A stretch of DNA of 18,270 nucleotides from Thermomicrobiales bacterium (GCA_025928535.1 JAICJJ010000006.1:1-18270), one strand, 5' to 3'. Shown: positions 7,269-14,695, counted from the stretch's first letter. A program made the numbers and translations. The notes: a model not told the origin generated them from the sequence alone.

Positions 7269-7274
7269 CGTCAA
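7269..7274 (-). promoter_or_regulatory. Possible -35 of the S41 gene
   Basis: TTGACG on the minus strand sits in a short AT-richer patch (TAAATATGG follows) about 100 nt before the S41 GTG start. The best following -10-like word, TATCGG, is only 14 bp away, so the promoter is weakly supported. Confidence 0.2.
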
Positions 7275-7309
7275 GCCGCCGACCGTCGGTTCCGCCTCGG
7301 CGGGCCGGC

Positions 7310-7325
7310 GCGGCATGCCTGCCGC
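7310..7325. terminator. Hairpin after the amidase gene
   Basis: GCGGCA (7310-7315) and TGCCGC (7320-7325) pair around a 4-nt loop, 9 nt beyond the amidase stop on the minus strand. A CCGCC/GGCGG repeat (7292-7303) follows. There is no T-tract, so termination is uncertain. Confidence 0.3.
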
Positions 7326-7334
7326 ATCCCGAAT

Positions 7335-8735
7335 TCAAACCGGCGGACGGCGCCGATGCCAGTCGGTCCGCGCCTGATACGCCTCGGCGACCGCGAGGAC
7401 CCGGGCGTCGGCGTCGGCCCGGCCCATGATTTCCAGGCCGGTCGGCAATCCGCCCGCGCCGAAGCCGTTCGGCACCGTGATCGCCGGCAGCCCGCTGAGG
7501 TGGCCGGCGCCGCCGAGATTCGGAATGCCGGCGTCGTCGAAAAAGTCGCGAAACGGCTGGCCGATCGGCGGCGCGACGTGCGGCTGGGTCGGCGCGACGA
7601 TCCCGTCGAACGGCGCCAGCATCGCGTCGAGCGCCCGCCCGGCGATGCGCCGCACGCGCTGCGCGCGCAGATAATCGACCGCCGGAATCGCGAACCGGTC
7701 GAGCATGCCGATCCGATCTTCCGGCGCGGTCAATGCGAGCGAGGCGCCGGCATCGACGAATGCTTCGAACGCGGCGGCCGCTTCCGCCTGGAAGAGAATC
7801 GTCGCCGCCGCTTCGAACGGCAGGGACGGCAGATCGACTTCGGTCAACTCCGCGAAACCCGCCAACACCGCGAGCGCGGCCTGGAAATTGGCCGCGACTT
7901 CGGGTTGCACGCCGTTCGCCGATCCGCGCAAGACCGCCAGTCGAACGCGAGCCGGCGGTTCGCGCTCCGGCGTGAACGACGGATGATGCAGCGTCGAAGG
8001 ATCGGCCGGGTCGGGGCCGGCGATGACGGCGAGCACCGTCGCGCAATCGGCCGCGCTGCGCGAGATCGGGCCGATCTTGTCCATTGTCCAGGACAGCGCC
8101 ATGGCGCCGCGCCGGCTGACCCGGCCGTAGGTCGGCCGCATGCCGGTCACGCCGCAAAACGCCGCCGGCACGGTGATCGAGCCCCACGTTTCGGTCCCGA
8201 TCGCGAACGGCACGAGGCCGGCCGCGACCGCCGCGCCGGAACCGCTCGACGAGCCGCCGGCCCACGTTTCGGGATTCCAGGGATTCCGGCCGGGGCCGGT
8301 CCAGGCCGCGTTCGGCTGCTCGTAGCCGAAACCGCCGGCGATTTCGACCGTCGCCAACTTGCCTGCCAGCATGGCTCCCGCGTTGGTCAGCCGTTCAACG
8401 ACGGCCGCGTCGCGCTCGAAGCGTTGCTCACGGAGCGGCGCGGCGCCCCAGGTCGTCGGGTAGCCGGGAACCGCCAGCAGATCTTTCCCGCCATACGGAA
8501 TGCCCTGCAGCGGACCGCGATCGACGCCGGCGGCGAAATCGGCGTCGGCGGCCGTCGCTTCCGCCGCCGCCCGCTCCGGCGTCAACGTGACCAGCGCGTT
8601 CAGATCGCGGCCGATCGTGTCGAGGCGGGCGAGCGCGGTTCGCGCCAGATCGGCCGCCGTCGTTTCCCGGCCACGCAGCATCGCGCCGAGGCGATCGAGA
8701 TCGGGAAACCCGTTGTCCGGCAGATTTCCGCTCAT
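7335..8735 (-). CDS. Amidase signature family hydrolase
   Basis: A 466-residue amidase-signature enzyme; members hydrolyse amide bonds of small molecules or serve as GatA-like subunits. The Ser-cisSer-Lys triad is complete: Lys84 in GGKDLL, cis-Ser162 in the Gly/Ser-rich GGSSSGSG, and nucleophile Ser186 in GTETWGSI, with the standard 24-residue spacing between the serines. The block FCGVTGMRPTYGRVSRRGAM (193-212) is typical of the family. It is a complete single-domain protein of normal length. The frame stays open far upstream, but the ATG at 8735 overlaps the small partner gene's stop (ATGA), and the upstream extension is Arg-rich shadow sequence. Substrate unknown. The attached small protein suggests an AtzE/AtzG-like complex. 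Confidence 0.93.
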   Translation of the reverse strand: MSGNLPDNGFPDLDRLGAMLRGRETTAADLARTALARLDTIGRDLNALVTLTPERAAAEATAADADFAAGVDRGPLQGIPYGGKDLLAVPGYPTTWGAAPLREQRFERDAAVVERLTNAGAMLAGKLATVEIAGGFGYEQPNAAWTGPGRNPWNPETWAGGSSSGSGAAVAAGLVPFAIGTETWGSITVPAAFCGVTGMRPTYGRVSRRGAMALSWTMDKIGPISRSAADCATVLAVIAGPDPADPSTLHHPSFTPEREPPARVRLAVLRGSANGVQPEVAANFQAALAVLAGFAELTEVDLPSLPFEAAATILFQAEAAAAFEAFVDAGASLALTAPEDRIGMLDRFAIPAVDYLRAQRVRRIAGRALDAMLAPFDGIVAPTQPHVAPPIGQPFRDFFDDAGIPNLGGAGHLSGLPAITVPNGFGAGGLPTGLEIMGRADADARVLAVAEAYQARTDWHRRRPPV

Positions 8736-8983
8736 TGCGCCGCATCCTCCGCCGCCCGAAACGGCACGAAGACGATCTCCGGCTCGTCCCCGTTGGCGAG
8801 CGGAACGGCGCGCAGTTCGCGCGCCAGTTGCACGTCGCGGCGAATCCGCGCTGCGACCGCTTCCCGGCCGGCGTCGTCGAGGCGTTCGCCCCAGCGCGCC
8901 AGCACGGCCGCCAACCGGGCCGCGACGATCGGCGCGTCGGGCTCGTCGATCGGCGCGCCCGCCGACCCTGATGTCTGGCTCAT
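8732..8983 (-). CDS. AtzG/GatC-like small amidase partner
   Basis: An 83-residue protein, start supported by a GAGGAGG site with 7-nt spacing. It overlaps the amidase start by 4 nt, so the two are very likely co-translated. Two helical stretches (residues 17-35 and 38-57, with regularly spaced Leu/Val/Ala) are followed by LRAVPLANGDEPEIVFVPFR, the 'PL..EP...F.P' ending I associate with AtzG-like (DUF4089) and GatC-like proteins. In the known AtzE-AtzG pair and in GatCAB, the small subunit wraps around and stabilises the amidase. The assignment rests on length, helical pattern, ending and gene context, and not on strong sequence identity. Confidence 0.7.
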   Translation of the reverse strand: MSQTSGSAGAPIDEPDAPIVAARLAAVLARWGERLDDAGREAVAARIRRDVQLARELRAVPLANGDEPEIVFVPFRAAEDAAQ

Positions 8984-9013
8984 CGATGTCCCTCCTCACG
9001 CAGGCTCGTGTCG

Positions 9014-9022
9014 TGGTACACT
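9014..9022 (+). promoter_or_regulatory. Possible extended -10 upstream of rplU
   Basis: TGGTACACT has the TG-N-(TATAAT-like) layout of an extended -10, about 95 nt before the rplU start, in the divergent gap between the amidase pair and the ribosomal genes. The -35 region at the usual distance is poor. Confidence 0.3.
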
Positions 9023-9032
9023 ATCGCGTCGC

Positions 9033-9048
9033 GGGCGCCGTTGCGCCC
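9033..9048 (+). promoter_or_regulatory. Hairpin with T-run in the rplU leader
   Basis: GGGCGC (9033-9038) and GCGCCC (9043-9048) form a perfect 6-bp stem with a CGTT loop, followed by AATTTTGTGTT. This is terminator-like, but lies 70 nt upstream of the rplU start. It might act as an attenuator or leader structure for the ribosomal operon. The stem is short and the T-run is only four. Confidence 0.3.
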
Positions 9049-9117
9049 AATTTTGTGTTGCGCGGCCCCCGGACCGAATCAGCGGCCGGCGCCTGCATGG
9101 ATGAGACGAGACGACCG

Positions 9118-9474
9118 ATGACCGACACCGAAGCGCCCCGGACTGACGCGAAGGCCGCGACGCCCTATGCGATCGTCGAAACCGGCGGCAAACAATACCG
9201 GGTGCGGGTAGGCGACCGGCTTTCGGTCGAAAAGCTTCCCCACGATCCCGGCGTCGAAATCACCCTCGACCGCGTCCTGATGATCGGCGGCGAAGGGCCG
9301 GCCCGCATCGGCACGCCGACCGTCGCCGGCGCCAGCGTCTCGGCGACGATCGAGGAACAATATCGCGGCGAGAAAATCGTCGTCTTCAAGTACAAGGCGA
9401 AGAAGCGGTACCGGCGGCGCACCGGCCATCGGCAATCGCTGACGCGGCTCGCCATCACCGCGATCAACGCCTGA
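9118..9474 (+). CDS. rplU: Ribosomal protein L21
   Basis: A 118-residue large-subunit ribosomal protein that binds 23S rRNA. The hallmark YAIVETGGKQYRVRVGD begins at residue 17, after a 16-residue hydrophilic extension; the C-terminal KYKAKKRYRRRTGHRQ block is the conserved rRNA-binding end. The start at 9118 is chosen over an in-frame ATG at 9097, which has no ribosome binding site; the site before 9118 (GAGACGAGACG) is itself weak. It is first of rplU-rpmA-rpmE. No Prp-type protease gene lies between rplU and rpmA, unlike in Firmicutes. Confidence 0.95.
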   Translation: MTDTEAPRTDAKAATPYAIVETGGKQYRVRVGDRLSVEKLPHDPGVEITLDRVLMIGGEGPARIGTPTVAGASVSATIEEQYRGEKIVVFKYKAKKRYRRRTGHRQSLTRLAITAINA

Positions 9475-9507
9475 GCGGCCTGCTCACCCACGGAAAGGAC
9501 ACCCATC

Positions 9508-9837
9508 ATGGCGCACAAGAAAGGCGTCGGCAGTTCCCGCAACGGCCGCGACAGCGAGGCGAAACGACTCGGCGTGAAGCGCTCCGACGGCCAGTACGTC
9601 CGCTCCGGCACGATCGTCGTCCGGCAGCGGGGCACCGAATTCTGGGTCGGCAACAACGTCGGCATCGGCAAGGATCACACGATCTACGCCAAGATCGACG
9701 GGGTCGTTCGCTTCGAGCCGATCAGCCGGGCCAAGCGGCGCATCAGCGTCTATCCGACCGACGTCTATCCGATCGGCGGCGCGAGGCAACTGCTGCGGAA
9801 CCCCTTCGTTCCGGTCGAACCCGCCGCCGCCGACTGA
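9508..9837 (+). CDS. rpmA: Ribosomal protein L27
   Basis: A 109-residue L27, located near the peptidyl-transferase centre. The N-terminus [16 protein letters not shown] is of the standard, uncleaved kind, consistent with the lack of a Prp protease gene beside it. The core [21 protein letters not shown] and [15 protein letters not shown] are well conserved. The C-terminus is about 20 residues longer than in E. coli (85 residues). A GGAAAGGA site precedes the ATG, 33 nt after rplU. Confidence 0.97.
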   Translation: MAHKKGVGSSRNGRDSEAKRLGVKRSDGQYVRSGTIVVRQRGTEFWVGNNVGIGKDHTIYAKIDGVVRFEPISRAKRRISVYPTDVYPIGGARQLLRNPFVPVEPAAAD

Positions 9838-9901
9838 CGCCGCAACCACGATGTTCGCGGGCCGGCTCGATCCGACCCATCATTACGGAGTTCATCAGAC
9901 A

Positions 9902-10252
9902 ATGAAGCCGGGCATTCACCCCAAATACGTCGACGCGACGGTGGTCTGCGCCTGCGGCAACACCTTTCAGACTCGCTCGACCAAACCGAATCTGCGGACC
10001 GACCTCTGCAGCGTCTGCCACCCGTTCTACACGGGCGAGCAACGCATCGTCGACACCGCCGGGCAGGTCGAGCGCTTCATGAAGCGCATGGAGCAGGCCC
10101 AAGGAACAGCGGCGCGCCCATCGAAGCGGCAGCAGCGCATCGCCGCCAAGGTGGCCGAGCGCGATGCGCAGCGCCGACGGCCCGAAGAGGCCGAGGCCGA
10201 GGCGCCGGCGGAAGCAGCGCCGGAAGCCGAGGCGGCCCCCGCCAACGCCTGA
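9902..10252 (+). CDS. rpmE: Ribosomal protein L31 (zinc type) with long tail
   Basis: A 116-residue L31. The start MKPGIHPKY matches the family; an upstream in-frame ATG at 9851 has no ribosome binding site. Cys16, Cys18, Cys36 and Cys39 form the zinc-binding set of the C+ type, followed by the conserved [21 protein letters not shown]. The family is usually about 70 residues. Here residues 72-116 add a basic stretch ([20 protein letters not shown]) and then an Ala/Glu-rich, probably disordered end. The CGGAG site lies about 12 nt from the ATG, which is rather far. It is the last gene of the ribosomal set. Confidence 0.95.
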   Translation: MKPGIHPKYVDATVVCACGNTFQTRSTKPNLRTDLCSVCHPFYTGEQRIVDTAGQVERFMKRMEQAQGTAARPSKRQQRIAAKVAERDAQRRRPEEAEAEAPAEAAPEAEAAPANA

Positions 10253-10443
10253 CGCGACATTCGCAGAGCAAAGCGACCGCACGCCGGTTCCGGGTCAGAT
10301 GATGACCGCGGCCCGGCGTGTCGGCGTCTCGTGCTGCATCGAACCCGGACGCCCCTCCTCCACGGTCGCCGTGCGATGATTGCCGGAGAGAGACGGTATC
10401 GCTCCGTCGCCGGCCGGCGGCGGCGACCGAGGAGAAGCAGGCA
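10253..10443 (+). other. rpmE-malQ intergenic leader
   Basis: A 191-nt gap if malQ starts at the TTG. No convincing promoter was found. Arms GTCGCC (10406-10411) and GGCGAC (10422-10427) could form a GC-rich hairpin ending 1-2 nt before the malQ GAGGAG site, which might limit ribosome access. Confidence 0.35.
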
Positions 10444-12015
10444 TTGCCACGCGCGAGCGGCGTTCTCGTCCATCCCACGTCGTTTCCGGGCCGTCACGGC
10501 ATCGGCGACATTGGCGACGCCGCGTTTCGCTTCATCGACTGGCTCGTCATCGCCGGGCAACGATTCTGGCAAGTCTTGCCGCTCAATCCGATCGGCGCCG
10601 GCAACTCGCCCTATGCCTCTCCGTCGGCGTTCGCCGCCAATCCCCTCCTGATTTCGCTCGACTGGCTTGCCGGCGACGGCCTGCTGACGCCGGCCGACGT
10701 CGACGAGCACCCACCCTTCTCGAGCCATGAGGTCGATTTCGCGGCCGTCGCCGCGTTCAAGAACGATCGCCTGCGCCGGGCGTTCGCCGCGTTTTCCGCC
10801 GGCCACTCGCCAGATCGTCACGCCGCTTTCGACGCCTTCGCCGAACGCCACGCGCACTGGCTGGCCGACTATGCGCTCTTCGAAGCCTTGAAAGACGAGC
10901 ACGGCGGCCGCAGCTGGACAACCTGGGAGCCGGGGCTGGCGCACCGCGAGCCGGCGGCGCTCGACCAGGCGCGGGCCGAACTGGCGGACGACATCCGGTT
11001 CCACCAATGGGTCCAGTTTCAGGTTCGACGGCAGTGGGACGAGTTGCATCGCTACGCCAACGAGCGTGACGTGCGGATCATCGGCGATCTGCCGATCTTC
11101 GTCGCCCACGACAGCGCCGACGTCTGGGCGCATCAGGATCTGTTTCGCCTGGACCCGGAGGGCGATTCCCTCGTCGTCGCCGGCGTGCCGCCCGACGCCT
11201 TCACCGATCAAGGTCAGTTGTGGGGCAACCCGATGTACGACTGGTCCGCCAACCGACGAACCGGTTACGCCTGGTGGATCGACCGGGTCCGCGCCACGCT
11301 CGAGATGGTCGATCTCGTCCGCATCGACCATTTCCGGGGATTTCTCGCGGCTTGGGGCGTCCCGGCCGATTCCCACACCGCCGCGACCGGCCGCTGGGTG
11401 CGGGGGCCGGGCGAGGAGATCTTCGACGCGATGCGGTCCGCGCTCGGCGCGCTGCCGTTCATCGTCGAAGATCTCGGCTTGATCACCCCGGACGTCGTCA
11501 AGTTGCGCGTCGATCTGGGCTTGCCGGGCATGAAGGTGCTTCAATTCGCCTTCGACACCGGTCCCGACAACGCCTACCTGCCGCACAACTACGAACGGGA
11601 TTGCGTCGTCTACCCGGCCACCCACGACAACCAGACGACGATCGGCTGGTTCCAGACCCGATCCGAATGGGAACGGCACAACGTGCAGCGCTATCTCGGC
11701 CGCGACGGCAGCGACATCGCCTGGGATTTCATTCGCCTTGCGCTCGCCTCCGTCGCCGATCTGGCGGTGCTTCCCTTGCAGGACATCATGCGGCTCGGCG
11801 ACGAAGCGCGCATGAACACGCCCGGCCGCGCGGAAGGAAACTGGACCTGGCGCTATCAGGCACACCAATTGCATCAGGGACTCGGCGCGGGGCTCGGCGA
11901 CCTGACGGCGACCTACGGCCGCCGCAGCCCGCTCGACCGGTCCGTGGGCGTCAGCCCGTTCGATTACACGTCGCCCGATTCGGCCTATCGCATGGCTGAA
12001 TCGGACGCTTCATGA
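10444..12015 (+). CDS. malQ: 4-alpha-glucanotransferase (amylomaltase, GH77)
   Basis: A 523-residue cytoplasmic enzyme that transfers alpha-1,4-glucan segments between maltodextrins. ASGVLVHPTSFPGRHGIGD at the N-terminus and PLNPIGAGNSPYASPSAFA are diagnostic. Catalytic residues are Asp295 (RIDHFRG, nucleophile), Glu342 (IVEDLG, acid/base) and Asp395 (THDNQT), almost the same numbers as in Thermus amylomaltase (293, 340, 395). Length is that of the short, Thermus-like class. I place the start at TTG 10444, which follows GAGGAG and puts the protein at the family's usual beginning; an in-frame ATG at 10318 would add 42 Arg/Pro-rich residues with no ribosome binding site. It is followed after 66 nt by the GH57 branching enzyme, probably one operon. 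Confidence 0.96.
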   Translation: MPRASGVLVHPTSFPGRHGIGDIGDAAFRFIDWLVIAGQRFWQVLPLNPIGAGNSPYASPSAFAANPLLISLDWLAGDGLLTPADVDEHPPFSSHEVDFAAVAAFKNDRLRRAFAAFSAGHSPDRHAAFDAFAERHAHWLADYALFEALKDEHGGRSWTTWEPGLAHREPAALDQARAELADDIRFHQWVQFQVRRQWDELHRYANERDVRIIGDLPIFVAHDSADVWAHQDLFRLDPEGDSLVVAGVPPDAFTDQGQLWGNPMYDWSANRRTGYAWWIDRVRATLEMVDLVRIDHFRGFLAAWGVPADSHTAATGRWVRGPGEEIFDAMRSALGALPFIVEDLGLITPDVVKLRVDLGLPGMKVLQFAFDTGPDNAYLPHNYERDCVVYPATHDNQTTIGWFQTRSEWERHNVQRYLGRDGSDIAWDFIRLALASVADLAVLPLQDIMRLGDEARMNTPGRAEGNWTWRYQAHQLHQGLGAGLGDLTATYGRRSPLDRSVGVSPFDYTSPDSAYRMAESDAS

Positions 12016-12081
12016 CGCGACGGGACCGGCGGAATAGACCGCGGGCCGGCATCCGTCATTCAGTCAACGGAGAGGGGGATC

Positions 12082-13809
12082 ATGATGGCCACGGTCGGGG
12101 CATTCACCTTCGTCTTGCACAGTCACCTGCCCTATGCCCGCGGCGCGGGCATGTGGCCCCACGGTGAAGAGTGGATTCACGAGGCAATCGCCGAAACCTA
12201 CCTGCCGTTGCTCGATGCGCTTCACGACCTGGCCGAAGAAGGGACGAACTACCGGCTGACGATCGGCATCACGCCAATTCTGGCCGAGCAATTGGCCGAT
12301 CCGCTGATCGTCGACCATTTCAAGGCGTATGCCGCGGAGCGCGCCGCCTGGGCCGCCAACGACGTCGACCGGTTCGAAGCCGCGGGCGACACGGTCATGC
12401 GCGATCTGGCGCGGTTCTACCATCACTGGTACGCGCGGGCGCTGGCGTCATTTCAGGATCGTTTCAATTCCGATCTCGTCGGCGCTTTCCGGAAATTGCA
12501 GGACGCCGGCTACGTCGAAATCGCGACCAGCGCCGCGACGCACGGCTACCTGCCGCTGCTGGCGCGCGACTCGTCGATTCACGGCCAGTTGCACACGGGC
12601 GTCCGCGCCTACCAGCGGCGCTTCGGCCGCGCCCCGAGCGCGATCTGGTTGCCGGAATGCGCGTACCGGCCGGCGGTGATCGAAGACGAAGGCAATCGGG
12701 CGATTCGTCGCCCTGGCCTCGAATCGTTTCTCGCGGAGGAAACCCTCGGCGTCTTCTTTTCCGAAACGCATACGGTTGAAGGGGGCGTCCCGGTCGGCAA
12801 GGCGGCCGGCGAAGCGATCGGCCCCTATGGCGCGATTGCGCGCCGCTTCGCCGTGACGCCGTTGCCGGCCGAGCAGCAGCGCCCCGGCACCACCTTCCGG
12901 CCCTACTGGGTCGGCGACGCGCCGGGCGAGGTCGCCGTGCTGGCGCGCAACAACCGGACCGGACAGCAAGTCTGGTCGGCCGAATTCGGCTATCCGGGCG
13001 ATTTCTGGTATCGGGAGTTTCACAAGAAAGACGCCGTCTCCGGGATGCAGTACTGGCGGATCGGCGGCCGCGGCGTCGATCTCGGGGGCAAACCGCCGTA
13101 CGAGCCGGCCAAGGCGGCCGAGCGGGTCAACGAGCATGTCGCTCACTACGTCCACCTGGTCGAAGACGCATTGCGCGGGTTCCATGCCGAAAACGGTCAG
13201 TTCGGCGTCATCTCCGCCGCCTACGACACGGAATTGTTCGGGCACTGGTGGTTCGAAGGAGTCGATTGGCTGAAAGGCGTCTTGCGCGGCCTCGCCCGGA
13301 GCGACGTGGTCGAATTGTCGACCGCGTCGCGGATGGTCGCCGCACATCAGCCGGACGAGGTGCTGGCGCTGCCGGAATCGAGTTGGGGCGCCGGCGGCGG
13401 CGATTTCACCTGGCGCAACCCGGAAACGGACTGGATGTGGCCGCCGATTCACGCCGCGGAACGTCGCATGGAAGACCTCGTCGTCCGCTTTCCGAACGCC
13501 GAGGGCGAACGTCGCGCCGTGCTCGATCAGGCGGCGCGGGAACTCCTCCTCCTCGAGAGCAGCGACTGGCCGTTTCTCGTCACGACCGGTCAGGCGAAAG
13601 CGTACGCCTCGGAACGCTTTTCCGAGCATGTCGCCCGGTTCAACCAACTCGCCGACATTGCCGAGCGCGACGCGATCACCGACGAAGATCGGGCGTATCT
13701 CGAAACGGTCGCCGAACGCGACAATCCGTTCGCGGCGATCGACTATCGCGATTTCGCGCCCCGGCAAGGACTGCCGGCGGCGACATCGCCGGTGATCGAG
13801 TCGACGTAG
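12082..13809 (+). CDS. 1,4-alpha-glucan branching enzyme, GH57 family
   Basis: A 575-residue GH57 protein. The N-terminus FTFVLHSHLPYAR is the first conserved GH57 motif. WLPECAY carries the nucleophile Glu192, and YDTELFGHWWFEG carries the acid/base Asp382, with the extended WWFEG context seen in branching enzymes of the TTHA1902/TK1436 type; their catalytic pair is a Glu near 184 and an Asp near 353. The C-terminal helical part (about 420-560) matches their substrate-binding domain, with LPESSWGAGGGDFTWRNPETDWMW conserved. It would make alpha-1,6 branches during glycogen synthesis. GAGAGGGGG precedes ATG-ATG. It stands beside malQ. Confidence 0.92.
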   Translation: MMATVGAFTFVLHSHLPYARGAGMWPHGEEWIHEAIAETYLPLLDALHDLAEEGTNYRLTIGITPILAEQLADPLIVDHFKAYAAERAAWAANDVDRFEAAGDTVMRDLARFYHHWYARALASFQDRFNSDLVGAFRKLQDAGYVEIATSAATHGYLPLLARDSSIHGQLHTGVRAYQRRFGRAPSAIWLPECAYRPAVIEDEGNRAIRRPGLESFLAEETLGVFFSETHTVEGGVPVGKAAGEAIGPYGAIARRFAVTPLPAEQQRPGTTFRPYWVGDAPGEVAVLARNNRTGQQVWSAEFGYPGDFWYREFHKKDAVSGMQYWRIGGRGVDLGGKPPYEPAKAAERVNEHVAHYVHLVEDALRGFHAENGQFGVISAAYDTELFGHWWFEGVDWLKGVLRGLARSDVVELSTASRMVAAHQPDEVLALPESSWGAGGGDFTWRNPETDWMWPPIHAAERRMEDLVVRFPNAEGERRAVLDQAARELLLLESSDWPFLVTTGQAKAYASERFSEHVARFNQLADIAERDAITDEDRAYLETVAERDNPFAAIDYRDFAPRQGLPAATSPVIEST

Positions 13810-13889
13810 CGACCCACCCCGACAAGCAGGGCCGACAATTCGAGGCATCGCGTGAGGAGCACCGCGCCGGCTCGGCGGGCCTCTCGCCA

Positions 13890-13907
13890 CGCACTGAACA
13901 GAGTGCG
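13890..13907. repeat. Short inverted repeat upstream of the lysM promoter
   Basis: CGCACT (13890-13895) and AGTGCG (13902-13907) flank GAACAG. The repeat lies 80 nt after the branching-enzyme stop and 18 nt before the -35 box. It could be a weak terminator or an activator/repressor site. Confidence 0.3.
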
Positions 13908-13925
13908 CCAGAATGCCGCTTTTGA

Positions 13926-13954
13926 TTGACAGAAACGCTGAGTGCTGCTATAGG
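13926..13954 (+). promoter_or_regulatory. Near-consensus promoter for the Gmad2-LysM gene
   Basis: TTGACA (13926-13931) and TATAGG (13949-13954) are separated by exactly 17 bp, giving a perfect -35 and a 4/6 -10. The surrounding DNA is clearly richer in A/T than the rest of the window. Transcription would start near 13961 and leave a leader of about 175 nt before the LysM gene. Confidence 0.7.
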
Positions 13955-13970
13955 AAGGGCACAATAATCA

Positions 13971-14057
13971 ATGAATATCATTTCGACGCTCGCGGGACGC
14001 AGTTTCACCTCGCGACGACAACAGCATCGAAACATCGTGGCGAAAGTTCGCGAATAA
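13971..14057 (+). CDS. Possible 28-residue leader peptide
   Basis: A short frame in the leader encodes a basic peptide beginning MNIISTLAGRSF and ending NIVAKVRE, with TAA. An AGGAAGG lies 12 nt upstream of its ATG, which is long spacing. A second ribosome-binding-like GGAGG (14058-14062) follows the stop directly, but no start codon is near it. It could be a regulatory leader peptide or chance; its codon use is less GC-biased than that of its neighbours. Confidence 0.3.
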   Translation: MNIISTLAGRSFTSRRQQHRNIVAKVRE

Positions 14058-14135
14058 GGAGGCCACGCTCAGGGTCGCTGCTCGGTCACGCCTGTATCGC
14101 TCCCGCTTCATCAGCATCATCAGGAGGGTGACACG

Positions 14136-14633
14136 ATGCCAAGTTTCCCCCAGATCTCGGTGCGCCAGCCGCGGCCGTTCGATTTGGTCGACGACCCCGT
14201 CGCGGCCTGCGGCGTTGGCACGGGATTCGAAGGCGTCTTCTCTGCCCGGGTCCGCGACGGCCATGGGACCGAGCTCGTCCTGATCTCGATCCACGCCGGC
14301 GGGACTGGGATCTGGGCCAATTTCCATGCCACGTTGCCGCTGGGCGCCATCCCCTCGACGTCGAACGGAACCCTCGAGGTGTTCGAATTCGCTCAAAGCG
14401 GCATCGGCGAAGTCGGCAAGGTGGTCGTGCCGATCGTCTTCGGGCGCGCCCTCATCGATCCCTACCACGGATTCGCCCAGTACACGGTCCGGTCCGGCGA
14501 CACGCTTTCGGGAATCGCCGGCGACTGGTATCAGGATGCGAGCCAGTGGCCACGGATCTTCGACGCCAACCGGGATCAGATCAACGACCCCAACTTGATC
14601 TTTCCGGGGCAGACGTTGCGGATTCCGCAATAG
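14136..14633 (+). CDS. Gmad2-LysM domain protein
   Basis: A 165-residue two-domain protein. Residues about 6-105 fit a Gmad2 immunoglobulin-like domain (ISVRQPRPFDLVDDPVAACG, the FEGVFSARVRD strand, GEVGKVVVPIVFG). This domain occurs in spore-germination and cell-envelope proteins. Residues about 116-164 are a LysM domain (YTVRSGDTLSGIAGDWYQD, PNLIFPGQTLRIPQ) that binds peptidoglycan or chitin-like glycans. No signal peptide or membrane segment precedes the Gmad2 domain. The cell-wall-binding role therefore needs unconventional export, or the protein acts inside the cell. The start is firm: AGGAGGG with 7-nt spacing. It has its own promoter and is followed by the FAD oxidoreductase after 132 nt. 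Confidence 0.88.
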   Translation: MPSFPQISVRQPRPFDLVDDPVAACGVGTGFEGVFSARVRDGHGTELVLISIHAGGTGIWANFHATLPLGAIPSTSNGTLEVFEFAQSGIGEVGKVVVPIVFGRALIDPYHGFAQYTVRSGDTLSGIAGDWYQDASQWPRIFDANRDQINDPNLIFPGQTLRIPQ

Positions 14634-14679
14634 CGATTTGACCCGAAGGCAGCCGGCTCGAAGCGTTCTCCGGTCGCGC

Positions 14680-14695
14680 CGCCGCATCCGCGGCG
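14680..14695. terminator. Hairpin between lysM and FAD oxidoreductase genes
   Basis: CGCCGC (14680-14685) and GCGGCG (14690-14695) form a perfect 6-bp stem with an ATCC loop, 46 nt beyond the LysM stop. No T-tract follows, so it may be only a partial terminator. Confidence 0.3.

Noticed and set aside
5537..7429. A 630-codon open frame on the plus strand
   Set aside because: It is antisense to the S41 peptidase, Arg-rich and without motifs or a ribosome binding site; long antisense frames are expected at this GC content. Only its first part (the tail module) was kept.
8736..8999. N-terminal 88-residue extension of the amidase
   Set aside because: It overlaps the small partner gene in another frame and is Arg-rich; the ATGA overlap start is far more plausible.
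6954..9104. A 716-codon open frame on the plus strand
   Set aside because: It lies antisense to the S41, amidase and small-partner genes, which have clear motifs; its composition is Arg-rich shadow.
9097..9117. Upstream ATG for rplU
   Set aside because: There is no ribosome binding site before it; the ATG at 9118 has a weak GAGA-type site and gives a shorter extension.
10318..10443. N-terminal 42-residue extension of MalQ
   Set aside because: It is Arg/Pro-rich, lacks a ribosome binding site and has no family counterpart; TTG 10444 fits both family start and catalytic residue numbering.
10027..11874. A 615-codon open frame on the minus strand
   Set aside because: It is antisense to rpmE and malQ, which are certain.
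12448..13890. A 480-codon open frame on the minus strand
   Set aside because: It is antisense to the GH57 gene, with no recognisable domain.
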